A stretch of 64,000 nucleotides of DNA from Lepraria neglecta (GCA_033220425.1 CM065646.1:5773501-5837500); one strand, 5' to 3'. Counted from the first letter of the stretch, positions 11,276-22,428 are shown. Translations and numbers: made by a program. Notes: generated by a model not told the origin, from the sequence alone.

Positions 11276-11606
11276 TCACTTCCTCCTACCACCACCCCTC
11301 TTCTCCATCAACGCCGCAACTTCAGCAGCACGTTTCTTGCTGTAAGCAAGATCTATTTCTCTCTGCTTAGCCTGAAGGGATATCAATCAGTAATGTTCCG
11401 CGAATTTGTTTACTCGGATGGCTTACATCTTGATCCGCTTTGCATTTGGGACAAGGCTTCTCGTTCATGTGGGATTCGTTGTATTTCTAGCACTTGGTTT
11501 GATGGACGCAGCAGTAGACGTCGTTGGGAGCTTTGCGGCAGTTACCCTCGGATCTCCGGGGGCAGTGGTGCTTGGTCGTCCCCTTTTTTTCCTTCGTGCC
11601 TGTCAT
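11276..11606 (-). pseudogene. small Cys/His protein with intron, array copy A (in-frame TAG)
   Basis: ATG at 11,606 reads 60 codons to 11,427. A 55-nt intron (11,426-11,372, GTAAGC donor, CTGAT branch-like site, CAG acceptor) joins it to a 32-codon exon ending in TGA at 11,276. The exon 1 product has Cys and His pairs (KHHCPRR, GNCRK, YCCVHQTKC, KPCPKCKAD) suggesting a small zinc-binding fold. Exon 2 is a charged helix ending in RGGGRRK. Codon 40 is TAG (11,489-11,487), within the Cys/His region. The splice keeps the frame, so the gene was real. It is a paralogue of the gene at 7,868-8,225; both have one stop at nearly the same place. The family is not one I can name. Confidence 0.6.
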
Positions 11607-12038
11607 TTTGATGATGGAAGATGTAACGAACGAAGCGAAGAGAGTAGTATACGAGGGAGATGTTGACAGGTTTGGTTGGTAAGCTGTGGGTTGTGAGCCG
11701 TCAATTGTGAGTTGTGAGTAGGATTTGAGCTGGGAATTGTGAGTTGCAAAGGACAGGGTCGAGGAACGGAAAGGAAGAAATATAAAGCTTTTCTCTTGTT
11801 GTACAGTAGAAGCAAAGAGCCAACAAGGACGATCAGAAGACGCACTGCGTTTCGGGGTTGCATTCAGAGGTCAGTTGATACCTGTTGGCGCTTTACGTGA
11901 ACAAGATTCCATCCATACAAAGAGCCTGAGACCCAGAGGTTTCACGAACTTCGAAACAAGTAGAGCGACACAAGACCTCAGGTTCGAATTCTAGCAGAAC
12001 ATCATGCTCCATCATTGTACACAGTAATGAAGGCCTAC

Positions 12039-13646
12039 CTATTTGTCCTCCGGAGTACCTCCACTCTCTTGCGCATCTTCATCCTCTTGCCAGTCTTCGT
12101 AGTCCGTAACATCATCATCGTCGATACCCTCAGCTCTCCGGCTTTCCATATAATCTACATAGAGCAATTTCCTTTCAATTTCTTAATCCTGAGCAGCCAG
12201 TTCCTTGTAAAAAGCCTCATTCTCATCATGCTCAATCTCTCTCGGATCTTTGATCAAAGGCATCTCAGGAGCGCGCATCATTGCCCACTCACGTACAATA
12301 TCGTCAATTTCATTCATTTCGTAGTTCGAATTCTTTCCGCGGAGTGCTAAATCAAACATAGTCCTGCCCAGTCGATACTGTGGTCCATACGAGCCCCACA
12401 GCCTCCTCGAACAAGCGTTTCAGTTCCTATTGCTCCAGCGTTGGTGACGTGTTGTCAGCTTCTCGTTCGTCTTCATCCCCTTCACTATTCCAAGCCCATA
12501 GCCACATAGGCGGAGCGCACCCCACAAACTTGGGACCGAAGACAGCGCTATCCCAATCAAGGATGCCCGAAATCGCAGCCGACCCTTCTGGTTGGATGTC
12601 GACCATAACATTGCGAGGAGCTGAATGTAGATCAAGATGACAAAGCCAATATCCATCATCGCCAAGAAAGCCCATGTCATCCATCTGACGTGCCACATTG
12701 GAAATACAATCAAGGTACTTGTCGCCAAGGTCGCCGGGCTCTTCTGAAACCCTCCAGCGGTCGAATTGTGAGACAAAAAAGCCAAGCGTATCGTCGTATT
12801 TGGGTGCAGTCTTGGCAGAACTCTCCCCGTCTAAATCCAACTTGGTGCTGTCTCCGTCTTTCGACCGTTGGCCTACTTCGAAAGGCTTCACAGCAAATAC
12901 TTGGGGAGTATCATCGCTGGCGGAAACATCGATCCGACCTGGAGTTGGACTTTGGATGTATTGCAACGAACGCAAGATTTCCCCAAAATCTCTTGCAACG
13001 GAGCACTTTTGTTGATGCGTAAGAGTCGGCCGGGAATACTCTAATGACTGTAGATCATGTCCTGGTATGCGACTTGGAATGACGTATGGTCTGTTCAGTA
13101 GATTATCTTCGGCGCAGTCAAAAGCCTTGATCTCTGGTACCGGGATTGAGGGGTATTGACGAACGAAGTTGACGATGGCAACTTCACGATCTGCATGGCT
13201 ATCATCATCTCTCGGTACACTTAGCAGAAGTTGTTCCGTTGAATGACTGCTTAGTTTGATCGTTATGCCAATAATCCGGTGGAAAGTGCCGCCTTTAAGA
13301 CGTTCAATGTGGAACTCATTGGGGGAAGATGTCTTGCTGGAATTAGTCCATAACAAATGACACAACTCTTTGACACGAATGCTATACAGCTCTCTTGTTC
13401 ATATCGAATGGTAGAAGTCTGTGATACCAACGAGCTGCAGGATGAGGAAGACCCGCTTGCTGGCTCACCAGCGGAATCTGAGGGTTGATTCGGTGCTGAG
13501 GTATAGTTTTCATCTTTTGGGTCTGGTGCGCTGGCATCCAGCTCTGATAATTGAGCACCGCTAAGGGGATGGCTATCTGACATGATCGGGAATTCTTGAC
13601 GTGGATATTTGTGGTGAAGGGCAGGAACTGAGGACGAGGAGTTCAT
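12039..13646 (-). pseudogene. APH-family phosphotransferase-like gene, array copy 3 (damaged)
   Basis: An N-terminal Ser-rich part opens at ATG 13,646 (or 13,583). Near 13,385 the frame shifts into the domain, which then reads VKELCHLLW, GGTFHRI, the P.IPVPEIKAFD loop, the catalytic CHLDLHSAPRN and GILDWD motifs, and FVGCAPPMWLWAWNSE. A TAG at 12,429-12,427 follows SPTLEQ, where copy 1 has a Gln (EQQELKR). The sequence after it still reads ELKRLFEEAVG. A second shift near 12,390 leads to a tail with YRLGRTMFDLALRG, an acidic region with a TAA at 12,185-12,183, and a final TAG at 12,041-12,039. The full-length family member therefore had a longer acidic C-terminus than copy 1 retains. It is clearly inactive. 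Confidence 0.85.
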
Positions 13647-14709
13647 GTGAAGAAGTTATGGCAAAAATCAGGGAGAGGAAAGCCAACTTGTGGCAGTAGG
13701 GTGCACAAGCCAAAAGACACGAATAGAAACAGAGAGTTGCACAATGAGATGTTTGCACCCATAGTTACCGGAGCTTCGAAATGTTCGCTTGCACAACGTG
13801 CAAGGGCGCTACGAGAAATACAAAATGGAACACAAGGCCGTACTTAATATCAGGAGGCCCTCATGATGCAGAATGAAAGGAGATCGAAGACAAACTGTCC
13901 ACCGTGGCGAACGAGTGCGGGTGTAGTAAGCGCGACTAACGATCTGGTAGGGCTGAGCTAGTGTGATCTGCTTTGAGCCTTGGACAAGTCATGATTGAGT
14001 CACTGGGAGATATCTTTATCGATCTGGGGATCAGATGATGATATATTTAGGTGTGACGAAAGCTAATATACATGAAGCAGATCTCAAGGTCCGGTTATCG
14101 CCTCCATTCCCTTCTTCAGCATTCCAGGGGTGATTGCTGCCTGCAGCTAGACAGCCTTGCGGCCTTGAAACGGTGTAGGTGGTATCAAAAGCACATAAAA
14201 TGACTCAATTGATGATAAGAAACGCTCAGATGAATCCTTCCTGCTGTCCAATGCTAATGCCAGTGCGAAATCCTCCTTGTCTATACGTCAGTCATGCCTG
14301 CATAACCGTCATTTCCTTCATCAGATGCGTAGCATATAAGCATAACTCCTAGGAAACCAGTCCCAAAAAATCCTCCCCAGTCGTACTCTCGGTGTAGTCG
14401 TCTGACGCAGTCAGTGACGTCTCCGTTCAATCGTGAGATGAGAGTGAAAGTCGCGTGAATCGGCCATGAAGCGCTGCTGCGTGGTCATTCGAAATCCGTA
14501 GGAAAAAAGAAGGCGCAGGAACTCCGTAACGGACGCTTCGTAAATGATATTGATATTCTTACAGTCCTTACAGGGCGCACCGCGCCCCGAATGCGCTTGC
14601 CGATGTCCTCATGGCAAATTGCCATCTTCTTTCCTCACTGCGAGCTTGGTGGGCAGCTCCACTTTGCGTGGTCCTCCAGAACTTCCATGCGGTCCAGAAA
14701 TTGCTTCCA
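13647..14709. other. intergenic stretch, no supported gene
   Basis: About 1.06 kb upstream of APH copy 3 and downstream of the next minus-strand gene. No domain-bearing frame, RNA gene or repeat was recognised. Confidence 0.5.
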
Positions 14710-14967
14710 TTATCGACGAAAACTTCCGTCGGCGTTGCGGCCTGAAGAGCCTTGTCTGCTGCCACTTGCATAGCCCGAGTCGGGGTAATCGTAGTATTGT
14801 GAGGATTGGGAGCCGTTGGTCGAATGCTTGTTGCACGTGTAGCCGACTAGGATCTCTCTTGTTTGCACATCGTGACCACGGCGGCGGTAGTTGGAGCAGG
14901 CGTCCACTTGGTGTTTGTAGTAGAGGCAGCGACAGACGGCGTAGCGTTCGATGACTTGGATGCACAT
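14710..14967 (-). CDS. small Cys-rich conserved fungal protein, 85 aa
   Basis: ATG at 14,967 opens an 85-codon frame. The N-terminal half (MCIQVIERYAVCRCLYYKH, then DACSNYRRRGH and a VGYTCNKH end) resembles a small protein found widely in Pezizomycotina, in which Cys and His residues are spaced as in a metal site. The C-terminal part is rich in Ser, Gly, Tyr and Asp and probably disordered. Function is unknown. Unlike the two small Cys genes in the array to its left it has no intron and no stop codon inside. Confidence 0.65.
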   Translation of the reverse strand: MCIQVIERYAVCRCLYYKHQVDACSNYRRRGHDVQTREILVGYTCNKHSTNGSQSSQYYDYPDSGYASGSRQGSSGRNADGSFRR

Positions 14968-17137
14968 GATGGAGGCGGCAATGGCTAATCTGAGTAAGTG
15001 TGAAGATTATGTAGATTGCGGAGGCGTGCGATGTTATCTTCTTTGACTAGGATCAAGGTATGAAAGATGTTGTAAATATGATGTGGCAAGAATTGAAAGG
15101 AGCACTGATATTATTAAATTGAACGGGGGTGAAGGTGGAAGCCTGCGATGACACACAAAGAATGACACAGAGGAAGGCACGTGCAAATAGGAGACAGGTC
15201 TGTATATAAAGTCCCTGTCTCTTCAATACGGATTCGAGATATGCACCAAACAAATCGGGCACGCCAGGCACCGAAGGTAGCTAGGCATCCTTTTTGAAAT
15301 CCCTCGCGACGTCCGAAGGAGGGACAGGCAACGCTTGGGGATTCAATGGCTCAGTATGAGTTCTAAGAGTAACATATGAAGTCAGAGACGTATAGCCTAG
15401 AGGCTCTAATAGAAATGTGACTTAGTGTTTCTTGGGATGACTCTAGCCACTCAGCTCCGACGAGGAACGCCTGGCATTGGCTACTATAGGATGAGGAAGT
15501 AGTGAATCCGTGCCTTTTTGGGGCTGGAGTATTGCGCAATTCGCTGAAGAATAATCCGTGGGAGAGAACGGCTAAGCATGATCCTCGACCATCCCGAAAC
15601 TGCGCTGAAGACGGATAGACGGGGAAGATGTATAGGATTGACCGTATCTACGCCATAGTATAGCATTAGTGGTCGACTGGGTCTGACAGTGGGTAGCTTT
15701 GCGAGTGAGGCTGCATAATAATAGTAATTTGGCGAGTGGTGCCTGGTAAAGTGGTTCCTTAGGTAATGCTCAGCCATGCCTCTAAAGTGAGAACTAGTCC
15801 CGTATCAGCTAGACTCGTATGACCCCTGTGATGAGCTCATCGAAGGACTCAAAATAACACAACAGACAAAGGTTGATTCTAATCCATACAGGCCTAATTG
15901 GCAAGGGGGAGAATGCGCTGATGAATCCACGGCCATAGCACTGATTCCTCATCTAGTTCTACGTTAGCACCAAAGCACCCAAACTTACAGAGGAACTTCT
16001 AGTGCGTTATCAATTACCATTAAAATACTAAAGACATTAATAGCAGTGCCGGAAGGGGGGCAGGCGGGAAAAATTAGCCAAACAGGCACGAATATTTGGC
16101 ATGCGTCAGTCACAGCAAGTGTGACACAGGATGCGTTTCTAAAAATCGGGGTGCCCGTCAGGGCTCTCTGAGGACGCGGGAAATAGAACAAAGAACGTTT
16201 TCAGAAGGAAGGGATCCAAATGCTTGTCGTTGCGAACTGCTTTGGCAGCCTTAGGGCTGCGACTTCAGCAAGGCAGATTTTTCCGCCTTTCCGCCAATCA
16301 CGTTGCACAGCCCCCTTGCTGACAGAACCGACCGAGCGGAAGGAGCCATTCGGTCAACTTTCGATGGTCAATTGACGCATGATGGCATGATTGCGCACAT
16401 GTGATAAAGATCATGTGCTGAGGCTTTCTGGTTCCCATTGCGCACTGATTGGAGGGCGCTTTAAAGCGTCTCAGGATACGACCTGCAAAGAGGCATTTTA
16501 GACTGCATATCCGGGCGGCAGACACGAAACACAGATCCGGCGTCTCCGCAGGGTGACCTTTCGACGCACCAGAGGTCTCCAGTGCTCTTCTCCCGGATCG
16601 TGTTCTCGACTTCTTAAGTCTGTCGAGTCTTCAGACACAAAATTTTGACAAAGGTGCCGAGACAGTGCTGTCGACTCAGGCTGGTTTTTGATGTTCGGAC
16701 ACCCGAGATTTACGATTTTCGGAAACACAAGACGTACCTCGTCAACTACAACTCTATCGACTAATTTACCAGTTGTAGAGCTGTCAATTCTCTGGATTTT
16801 TGTCCGCAAGATGTTATGCTCACATCCCTTCACTACGGATTTATTCACAATACATGAAGGTCCCTCAGTTTTTAGTGTCCGAACATTGAAGACGGCCGTT
16901 TCAGTAGCCGATTCCATGCGCTCGTTGCTATGTCTGTGGAATTGTATGTCATCGCTAAGAACTTGCGCTTGTTCGCATCTGATTGTGACCATAGACGTGA
17001 TTTCTCAATCAGAAACTATCTTGTGCGCACATACAAAATCACAAATCTACTTGTTTTCTTTTCCCCGTAGGATAAATTATCGAGATCCATCAAGCCACCT
17101 AGGTAGTGAGCCTCGCAACTTTGGTTGATTACGGACT
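14968..17137. other. 2.2-kb gene-poor stretch
   Basis: Divergent promoters of the small Cys gene and the secreted-protein gene would lie at its two ends. Frames found here (for example 16,498-16,992 minus and 16,688-17,128 plus) overlap as mirror images and have no domain. No tRNA, TIR or tandem repeat was found. Confidence 0.5.
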
Positions 17138-18247
17138 ATGCGTACTCTTCTTGCAAGATGCTCTTTAGCCGCCAATCTTCGTCTCATATTCCTTCTACTA
17201 TTCCTTCTACTATGCCCCATATCACTCCTGACGTCTCCAACTAACCCTGCCAACAAATCCACCCTCTCTACGCAAAACTATGATATCGACTGTTACCCCT
17301 GGACCAGTCATTCCCCCACCCAAACATTACTCCCATGGCACTGTCAAGATGCACTGCTCAAGTTCTTCATCAGCATACCCTCTAGTACGAACGGGCCCAC
17401 CTTCACCAGAGACCCAGGCAAGAGCAACCTACCGGACCACTACCTCGTCCCAAGACAGACAACCTATCAAGAGTGCACAGTGAAATTGGATCTATACCAA
17501 CCCAGAGACGCGGAAATCAATCTGGGATCTTTCTACTACGAGGGGAACAGGATAATAGAGAATTGCGTTGTTAGAGGGGCTGACTTTAACGGCGGCGAGG
17601 TCGTCATGAAGGGGGCAGGGGCGGGACAAGCTATCAACATATATATTGAAAATCCCGGGCCCGAGTCTATTGCGCAAGGCCCCAGGAATATGACTGACTC
17701 AATACATATCAAACATCCGGAGCCTGCAGTCGTTGTGCAAGATCTTGTCAATACGACCGACGCATCGGCCCTCGCTCGCCGAACCTCCCCTGAGGAAAAC
17801 TACTCGCCCCAGTGTTACCTCCGCAGCAGCCACCCACACCTCCTACCTCTAATCCCTTCTCATTGCGAAGCAGCCCTGTACAACTTCAGGGCAAACATAC
17901 CGCCCTCTATCAATCCTATCTTCACCCGCGACGAAAGCAAAGCGAGGCAACTGCCGAACTATTTTCTCGTCCCCATGAAATCGAAAGACGAAGAGTGCAC
18001 GTTAATGGTGGACCTAGCTGCAGGGTCCACACGCATTGATGCGGTGATCGATATTAATGAATTTGTCTCGGTGGGGCATAGGATTATTGATCAGTGCGTG
18101 GGTAAAGGGCCGTTTGACGGTGGGCGGATTGCTATGAATGGTGAAGGACCGAACCAGGTTATTATTATACGTTTCCAAAATTCAGGCCTTCGAGATGTTG
18201 GGCAGGATTTTGGAGGTTGGAATGGGTCTTTTGTCGAGTCGCTCTAA
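17138..18247 (+). CDS. secreted protein with two copies of one Cys-containing domain, 369 aa
   Basis: A single uninterrupted frame. Residues about 14-31 are strongly hydrophobic (LRLIFLLLFLLLCPISLL), fitting a signal peptide or anchor. The rest is an internal duplication. Domain 1 (about 50-180) and domain 2 (about 225-355) share, in order, a Cys near the start (DCYPW / QCYLR), an HC..AL.. block (WHCQDALLKF / SHCEAALYNF), F(T)RD, LP(D/N)(H/Y)(Y/F)LVP, an EECTL/QECTV segment before VDL/LDL, RII(E/D)(N/Q)CV, a GG segment followed by MKG or MNG, and a final strand ending in (I/F)(E/Q)N(P/S)G. Four Cys per domain could form two disulfides. The linker holds several possible N-glycosylation sites. 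The family appears in secreted fungal proteins of unknown role; an effector-like function is only a guess. Confidence 0.75.
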   Translation: MRTLLARCSLAANLRLIFLLLFLLLCPISLLTSPTNPANKSTLSTQNYDIDCYPWTSHSPTQTLLPWHCQDALLKFFISIPSSTNGPTFTRDPGKSNLPDHYLVPRQTTYQECTVKLDLYQPRDAEINLGSFYYEGNRIIENCVVRGADFNGGEVVMKGAGAGQAINIYIENPGPESIAQGPRNMTDSIHIKHPEPAVVVQDLVNTTDASALARRTSPEENYSPQCYLRSSHPHLLPLIPSHCEAALYNFRANIPPSINPIFTRDESKARQLPNYFLVPMKSKDEECTLMVDLAAGSTRIDAVIDINEFVSVGHRIIDQCVGKGPFDGGRIAMNGEGPNQVIIIRFQNSGLRDVGQDFGGWNGSFVESL

Positions 18248-18433
18248 GTGGCTCGTGTTCTTGATGCGGTCTGCTGCAAGAATATCGAACTCTGCCACAA
18301 AACATCATATCACTGGAAAGAATCTACTGTCTGTAGAACGTCCTCTTAAAGCCCCTTGCTCATTACCGTGTTGGTCTTTTGGAAAGCGCCAAGAATTTCA
18401 ACTTTTTGGATAGGAGAAGTGAGGAGCACTCGA

Positions 18434-19834
18434 GTAAAAATTTCTTTGCCGATCTGGGGCGTGTACCATTCAAAACACCAAAAATCCATTATTATCGACC
18501 CTACAGCAAGCTGTACAGCCCCCAGAGGCCCTACAAGCACGACCAAACGAAAGCGCCGAAGCACAGCCAACATCGAGCCCCACGAGCCTAATCACAAGTA
18601 CTCAACCCCTACTAAAGCCAAAGCTCACGGCGCAGTCGAATTTCTAAGCGCCAAAGATCTCCTTAAGAGAAACCGCAATATTAAGCTCCCTATAGAGCTC
18701 CCAACACAGCACGACATCTTCAACTTTTTCGATATCCGGGACTCCGGACGGAACGCCAAGCAGGCAGAGAATCCTACAGATCAGGGCGGTAATACAGCCC
18801 GCCGGACCCACCACCAAAGTACTAAAGAAATATAGAGTCCAAAGGGCAAAGTTAGCCCCCGGGAGATCAAAAAAATAGAGGACATTATGAACGACGGTAA
18901 TATTAGGCACCGGCGCTACCCTGGGCGGAGCTTGCTGCGAAAGCAGGGCTTATTAGGCACAAATAGGTCTATTTTTATATAGTACGTAAAGTAAGCATCA
19001 GAGGTACTATACTTCTATTACCACCGATTTCTTATACTAATTATACATAGTTAATATAGGATCGCGAGTACTATAAATACATTGCTTGCACCAAGAATTG
19101 GCTTACCGGGAATATTATACTGGAGCGCCGTATATTCGGCAGGGATAAGCTCTCCTATAAATGGCTGGACTAGAAAATAGTATACTGGAGCGACAAGATC
19201 TATTTCGGACTAGGCCCGGAAAAGAAGCTATATATTATTCAATACCCCGGCGACCGCCTCTACTCTAACTGTATATAGGAATACGGAGAGTCGCCGGAGT
19301 ACGTTGAAGACCGGAAACTACTATACGCCTAGGCGGCCGTTAGGTAGACTTTTAAAACGCCGCTGATTTAGTATATAACGTCTAATAAGAACAGGAAAAT
19401 ATTTCAGCAGGTCTATATTAACCAATTCCTTAACCCGCACGTTAGGAAATAGATTAAACACGGCGATAAATTCGAACTGGACGAGGACCGGGACTTATGC
19501 CACGGCCCGGAGGAGAATAATAATAAGATACGGCGCTGGAAAGCCCAACATGAGCTTAGATCTTGGTTTAACGCCCCGAAATCACCAGATTTAAGGGTAA
19601 TTAAGACCTGCTTTGGGCCTAAAGAGACGTTACGGGCGCGCGCTGAGGAGGGTTAGCGCGACTATATACCCCAGGAATTTATAAATAAGCAGGTTTTAAC
19701 TATGAAAGACCGGCTGCACGCCTTTTTAGACGGTAACGGGCGAACGACTGGTTATTAATACCGTAAATAGCTGAATGAATGGTGTTTTTGGCGGTGTTGA
19801 GGCTTGCGCCCCAGATCGGCAAAGAAATTTTTAC
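18434..19834 (+). mobile_element. Tc1/mariner-IS630-type DNA transposon, inactivated
   Basis: A 1.4-kb unit bounded by 28-bp perfect inverted repeats: GTAAAAATTTCTTTGCCGAT followed by CTGGGGCG at 18,434-18,461, and its reverse complement at 19,807-19,834. The TA dinucleotides at 18,435-18,436 and 19,832-19,833 fit a TA target duplication. The inside is AT-rich and contains a decayed transposase (separate entry) ending about 50 bases before the right repeat. Both termini are intact while the coding part is heavily mutated, as expected for a RIP-treated copy. Confidence 0.85.
18500..19758 (+). pseudogene. DDE transposase (Tc1/mariner, IS630-like), RIP-type stops
   Basis: In one frame from about 19,080 to the TAA at 19,756-19,758 the sequence reads as an IS630-like DDE transposase: YIACTKNWLTG, VYWSDKIYFG (first catalytic Asp), FELDEDRDLCHG (second), SPDLRVIKTCF (third site), and an end EFINKQ...DGNGRTTGY. 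Seven in-frame stops interrupt it and all are TAG, at places such as WLD-stop-K and HVRK-stop-I where related proteins commonly carry Trp. TGG to TAG is the change expected from CpA to TpA on the other strand. At the third catalytic site the family Glu is Lys. The N-terminal DNA-binding part (about 18,600-18,900, FLSAKDLLKR and SPREIKKIED) is recognisable but more decayed. The start is approximate. Confidence 0.83.
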
Positions 19835-20087
19835 CTCGCGAGGAGCAATCCCGAATTTCAACCGACGAAGCACGAGGCATTTTAACCGCCATGTCTGGTG
19901 CTTACGTTGTGGCAAGTCGCACTTGACGTGCAATTCTTTTCTTTTACGAACCTTTGATCACTCTTCGATACGAAAGCGATAGAATATATAAAGTGGCAGA
20001 TTTGAGGATACAATCCGCAAGAATCCTGCAAGAAAGATCGGATTTACTCGGTCGACTATCTACTATCCACTCTTTACCAACGACAGC

Positions 20088-21457
20088 ATGATGAACAGCA
20101 TTCCAGAAGCCCTGATGTGGCTCACCCATCCATTGGTAATCGCAATCGCGCAGTATCTGATTTTCACTTTGGCAGCTGGCTTCACATCGCCTCGCTCCCC
20201 AACACGACTCCTTGCATTCGCGCTCTTATCTTTCTGCACTTGGCTGGGTATCTATAATTTCCCAAGGAACATTCAGAGCACAAGCGTCCTAGCTGCTATC
20301 CTTGCAGGAGCGATCGCCGGTTCTCCATTAGGATACCTTGACCGAGTGATACTACGGGCATGGGCTTATGAAGATCGCAAGGCGATCTTTGGGCCACCTC
20401 CAAAGGGGAAAGAGAAGACCGATGACCAAAGGCCAATTTCAGGACCCGGCGTGATTGACGATGAGGACACTTTTGGCTCACGCTACTCGTTTGGATCAGA
20501 AGTCTCTGGCGTCGTGCGAGGCATCGGTACATCGTTCGAAATCAAATATATCCCGCCTTTCTCCTCCAGCGATCCTGGGTACGTCCCTTCGCCGGCAGCG
20601 TTCATAGCATCGAAATTCATGATAATAATTGCATGTCATTACATCGTTGAGTATACGATGGATTGGCGAGTGGCGTTTGATAAGAGCCTGTTCTTGCCGT
20701 CCAAAGTACCTTTCTTCGCCCGGTTAGACGATGTCACATTGGACGACGTCCTGGCACGACTGATCATCGGATTGACCACTTGGATTTACAATTATGCCAT
20801 CCTTCAAGTCTTCTTCGGTATCCCCGCCGCAATTGCGGTGGCTTTCAAGCCTAGCTCAGTAGGCGAGTGGCGCCCTCCGTTTGGCTCTATTCAGGATGCG
20901 TATACGATGCGCGGATTTTGGGGGTAAGTTTCTGTGCCTATCATGATTGACTGGATATATGCTGATTATCAATTAGGAAGTTCTGGCACCAGAATCTGAA
21001 GATAAATATTGATGGGCCTTCTCGTTTCATCACTTACAAAACCCTGCGTAATCCTGGAACCCTCATAGCGCGCTATGTCTTCCTTTTTTCCTGCTTTCTT
21101 GTGTCTGGATGCTTGCATGTTGGAACAGATGTTGGTGCGGGTGTTATGCCGAGCCAGTCAGGTGCACTCCGCTTCTTTTTAACGCAGGCTTTTGGTATCA
21201 TGTTTGAAGACGCGGTGCAAGAAGTCTACCGGCGTACCCGCGGGCAGCAAAAAGTTTCTAAAATGCAAAGGTTCTGGGCGAAGGCTGTAGGGTATGTTTG
21301 GGTGTTGTTGTTCCTGTCCTGGTCGACGGCCGCCTGGCAGTATCCGGCCATGAGGGTCGTGAAGAGGGAAGACAACGTGTTTGCATTGAGTGCGCTCCGT
21401 TCGTTAGGACCGCCGGCGAGATGGGATGGATTGCGTGATGGCTTTAGATCGATCTGA
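20088..21457 (+). CDS. wax-synthase-type membrane-bound O-acyltransferase
   Basis: Exon 1 is 20,088-20,923 and exon 2 is 20,977-21,457, joined over a 53-nt intron (GTAAGT donor, CTGAT branch-like site, TTAG acceptor), giving 438 residues. The splice sits inside the most conserved block of the wax-synthase-like acyltransferases: WRPPFGS..DAYTMRGFWGKFWHQN, where the His is the presumed catalytic residue. At least seven hydrophobic segments are visible (for example residues 12-32, 36-54, 62-80, 180-200, 225-250 and in exon 2). The family transfers acyl groups to hydroxyls of lipids or secondary metabolites. The substrate is unknown and no biosynthetic cluster surrounds it. The reading frame is undamaged. 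Confidence 0.85.
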
Positions 21458-21652
21458 CTGTGGTGTTTATCAAGCAACACCCAGAGGAGGTTCTAAAAAT
21501 GACGTTGACTCCCCTCATTCGATATCAAACTACCAAAAACTAATAAATCCCAGACATCTCACATACTGTCGCGGAAAACTTCCTCGTGAGACCGCTTCTT
21601 ACACTTCCTCAGGCTCTTTACTCGCACTATTATCCCAGCCATAGCAAGAAAC

Positions 21653-21961
21653 ATGTACCGCAAACACTTCATCGAATACGAATCCAGACACATGGTCCAC
21701 CTCGAAAATTGCTTCCAGCCCTGTAAACGCTTCCGCAAGATTGGGGACTGGCATATGGATCATGTTAGACTGCCATGCAAAGACCTCTGTCCTGACTGTG
21801 CTCAGAGGTTTTCTCAAATGATAAGTCCGACTTTATCAGCAATGACAGGAGCCGAGAGAAGGCATTACCGAGTATGGCAAAGAATGGTGAGCAGAGACGA
21901 GGCGCTTCAGATATTGGGTGAGGAGGGGGCTTGTGATTGGTTGAGGGCAGATCCCGACTAG
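21653..21961 (+). CDS. small Cys-containing hypothetical protein, 102 aa
   Basis: A plus-strand frame with an ATG at 21,653 and Cys residues clustered as CFQPC and CKDLCPDC between residues about 21 and 47, which could bind a metal ion. The remainder is helical and charged, with two Trp and an acidic end. No known domain is recognised. It starts about 195 bases after the acyltransferase stop on the same strand. The spacing of Cys and the absence of a strong antisense gene favour a real product, but there is no independent proof. Confidence 0.5.
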   Translation: MYRKHFIEYESRHMVHLENCFQPCKRFRKIGDWHMDHVRLPCKDLCPDCAQRFSQMISPTLSAMTGAERRHYRVWQRMVSRDEALQILGEEGACDWLRADPD

Positions 21962-22428
21962 GATGGGTGACTTGTGACTTGGTCAATTTCGAGAGTTCTG
22001 TATGTTGATATTATACGTTTCGAAGGGTATTGGGCCCATCTTTTGGCAATCTTGAGCTGTCAGTATTAATGGTATTGTCGTATTTTACAAAGTAGTGGGC
22101 CAGATTCTCATGCAATATGCGCTCTCCCAGAGTCCAGAATGTACCATCGTTGGCTCCGATCGCAGTTTATACAGAATTGTGACTGGGACCTTCAAACATG
22201 GAATCCAATGGGGACTTTTATTCATGAGATCAGAACGACAACTTTCGGAAGTTTGGCAGTTTTGGGTTCAAAGGGGACAGCCAGGGAGACTGGCCCCTAT
22301 CACCTCGTACAGCAAGGACGGTACAATATTGACTACGCGCAGGAAGCAGCTGTGCATTAAAGCGAGGACGTGACAGGACGGGTAAATAAGCAAGTTGCTG
22401 TGGATTGAAAATATTCAAGCAATCTTGT
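21962..22428. other. intergenic stretch, no supported gene
   Basis: About 470 bases between convergent genes. Short frames here lack any domain. Confidence 0.45.

Noticed and set aside
11920-12010. GGTTCGAATTC resembling a tRNA T-arm
   Set aside because: No matching acceptor stem, D-arm or A box at the correct distance on that strand.
14544-14954. Plus-strand 136-codon frame
   Set aside because: Opposite the small Cys-rich gene at 14,710-14,967, which matches a conserved fungal protein.
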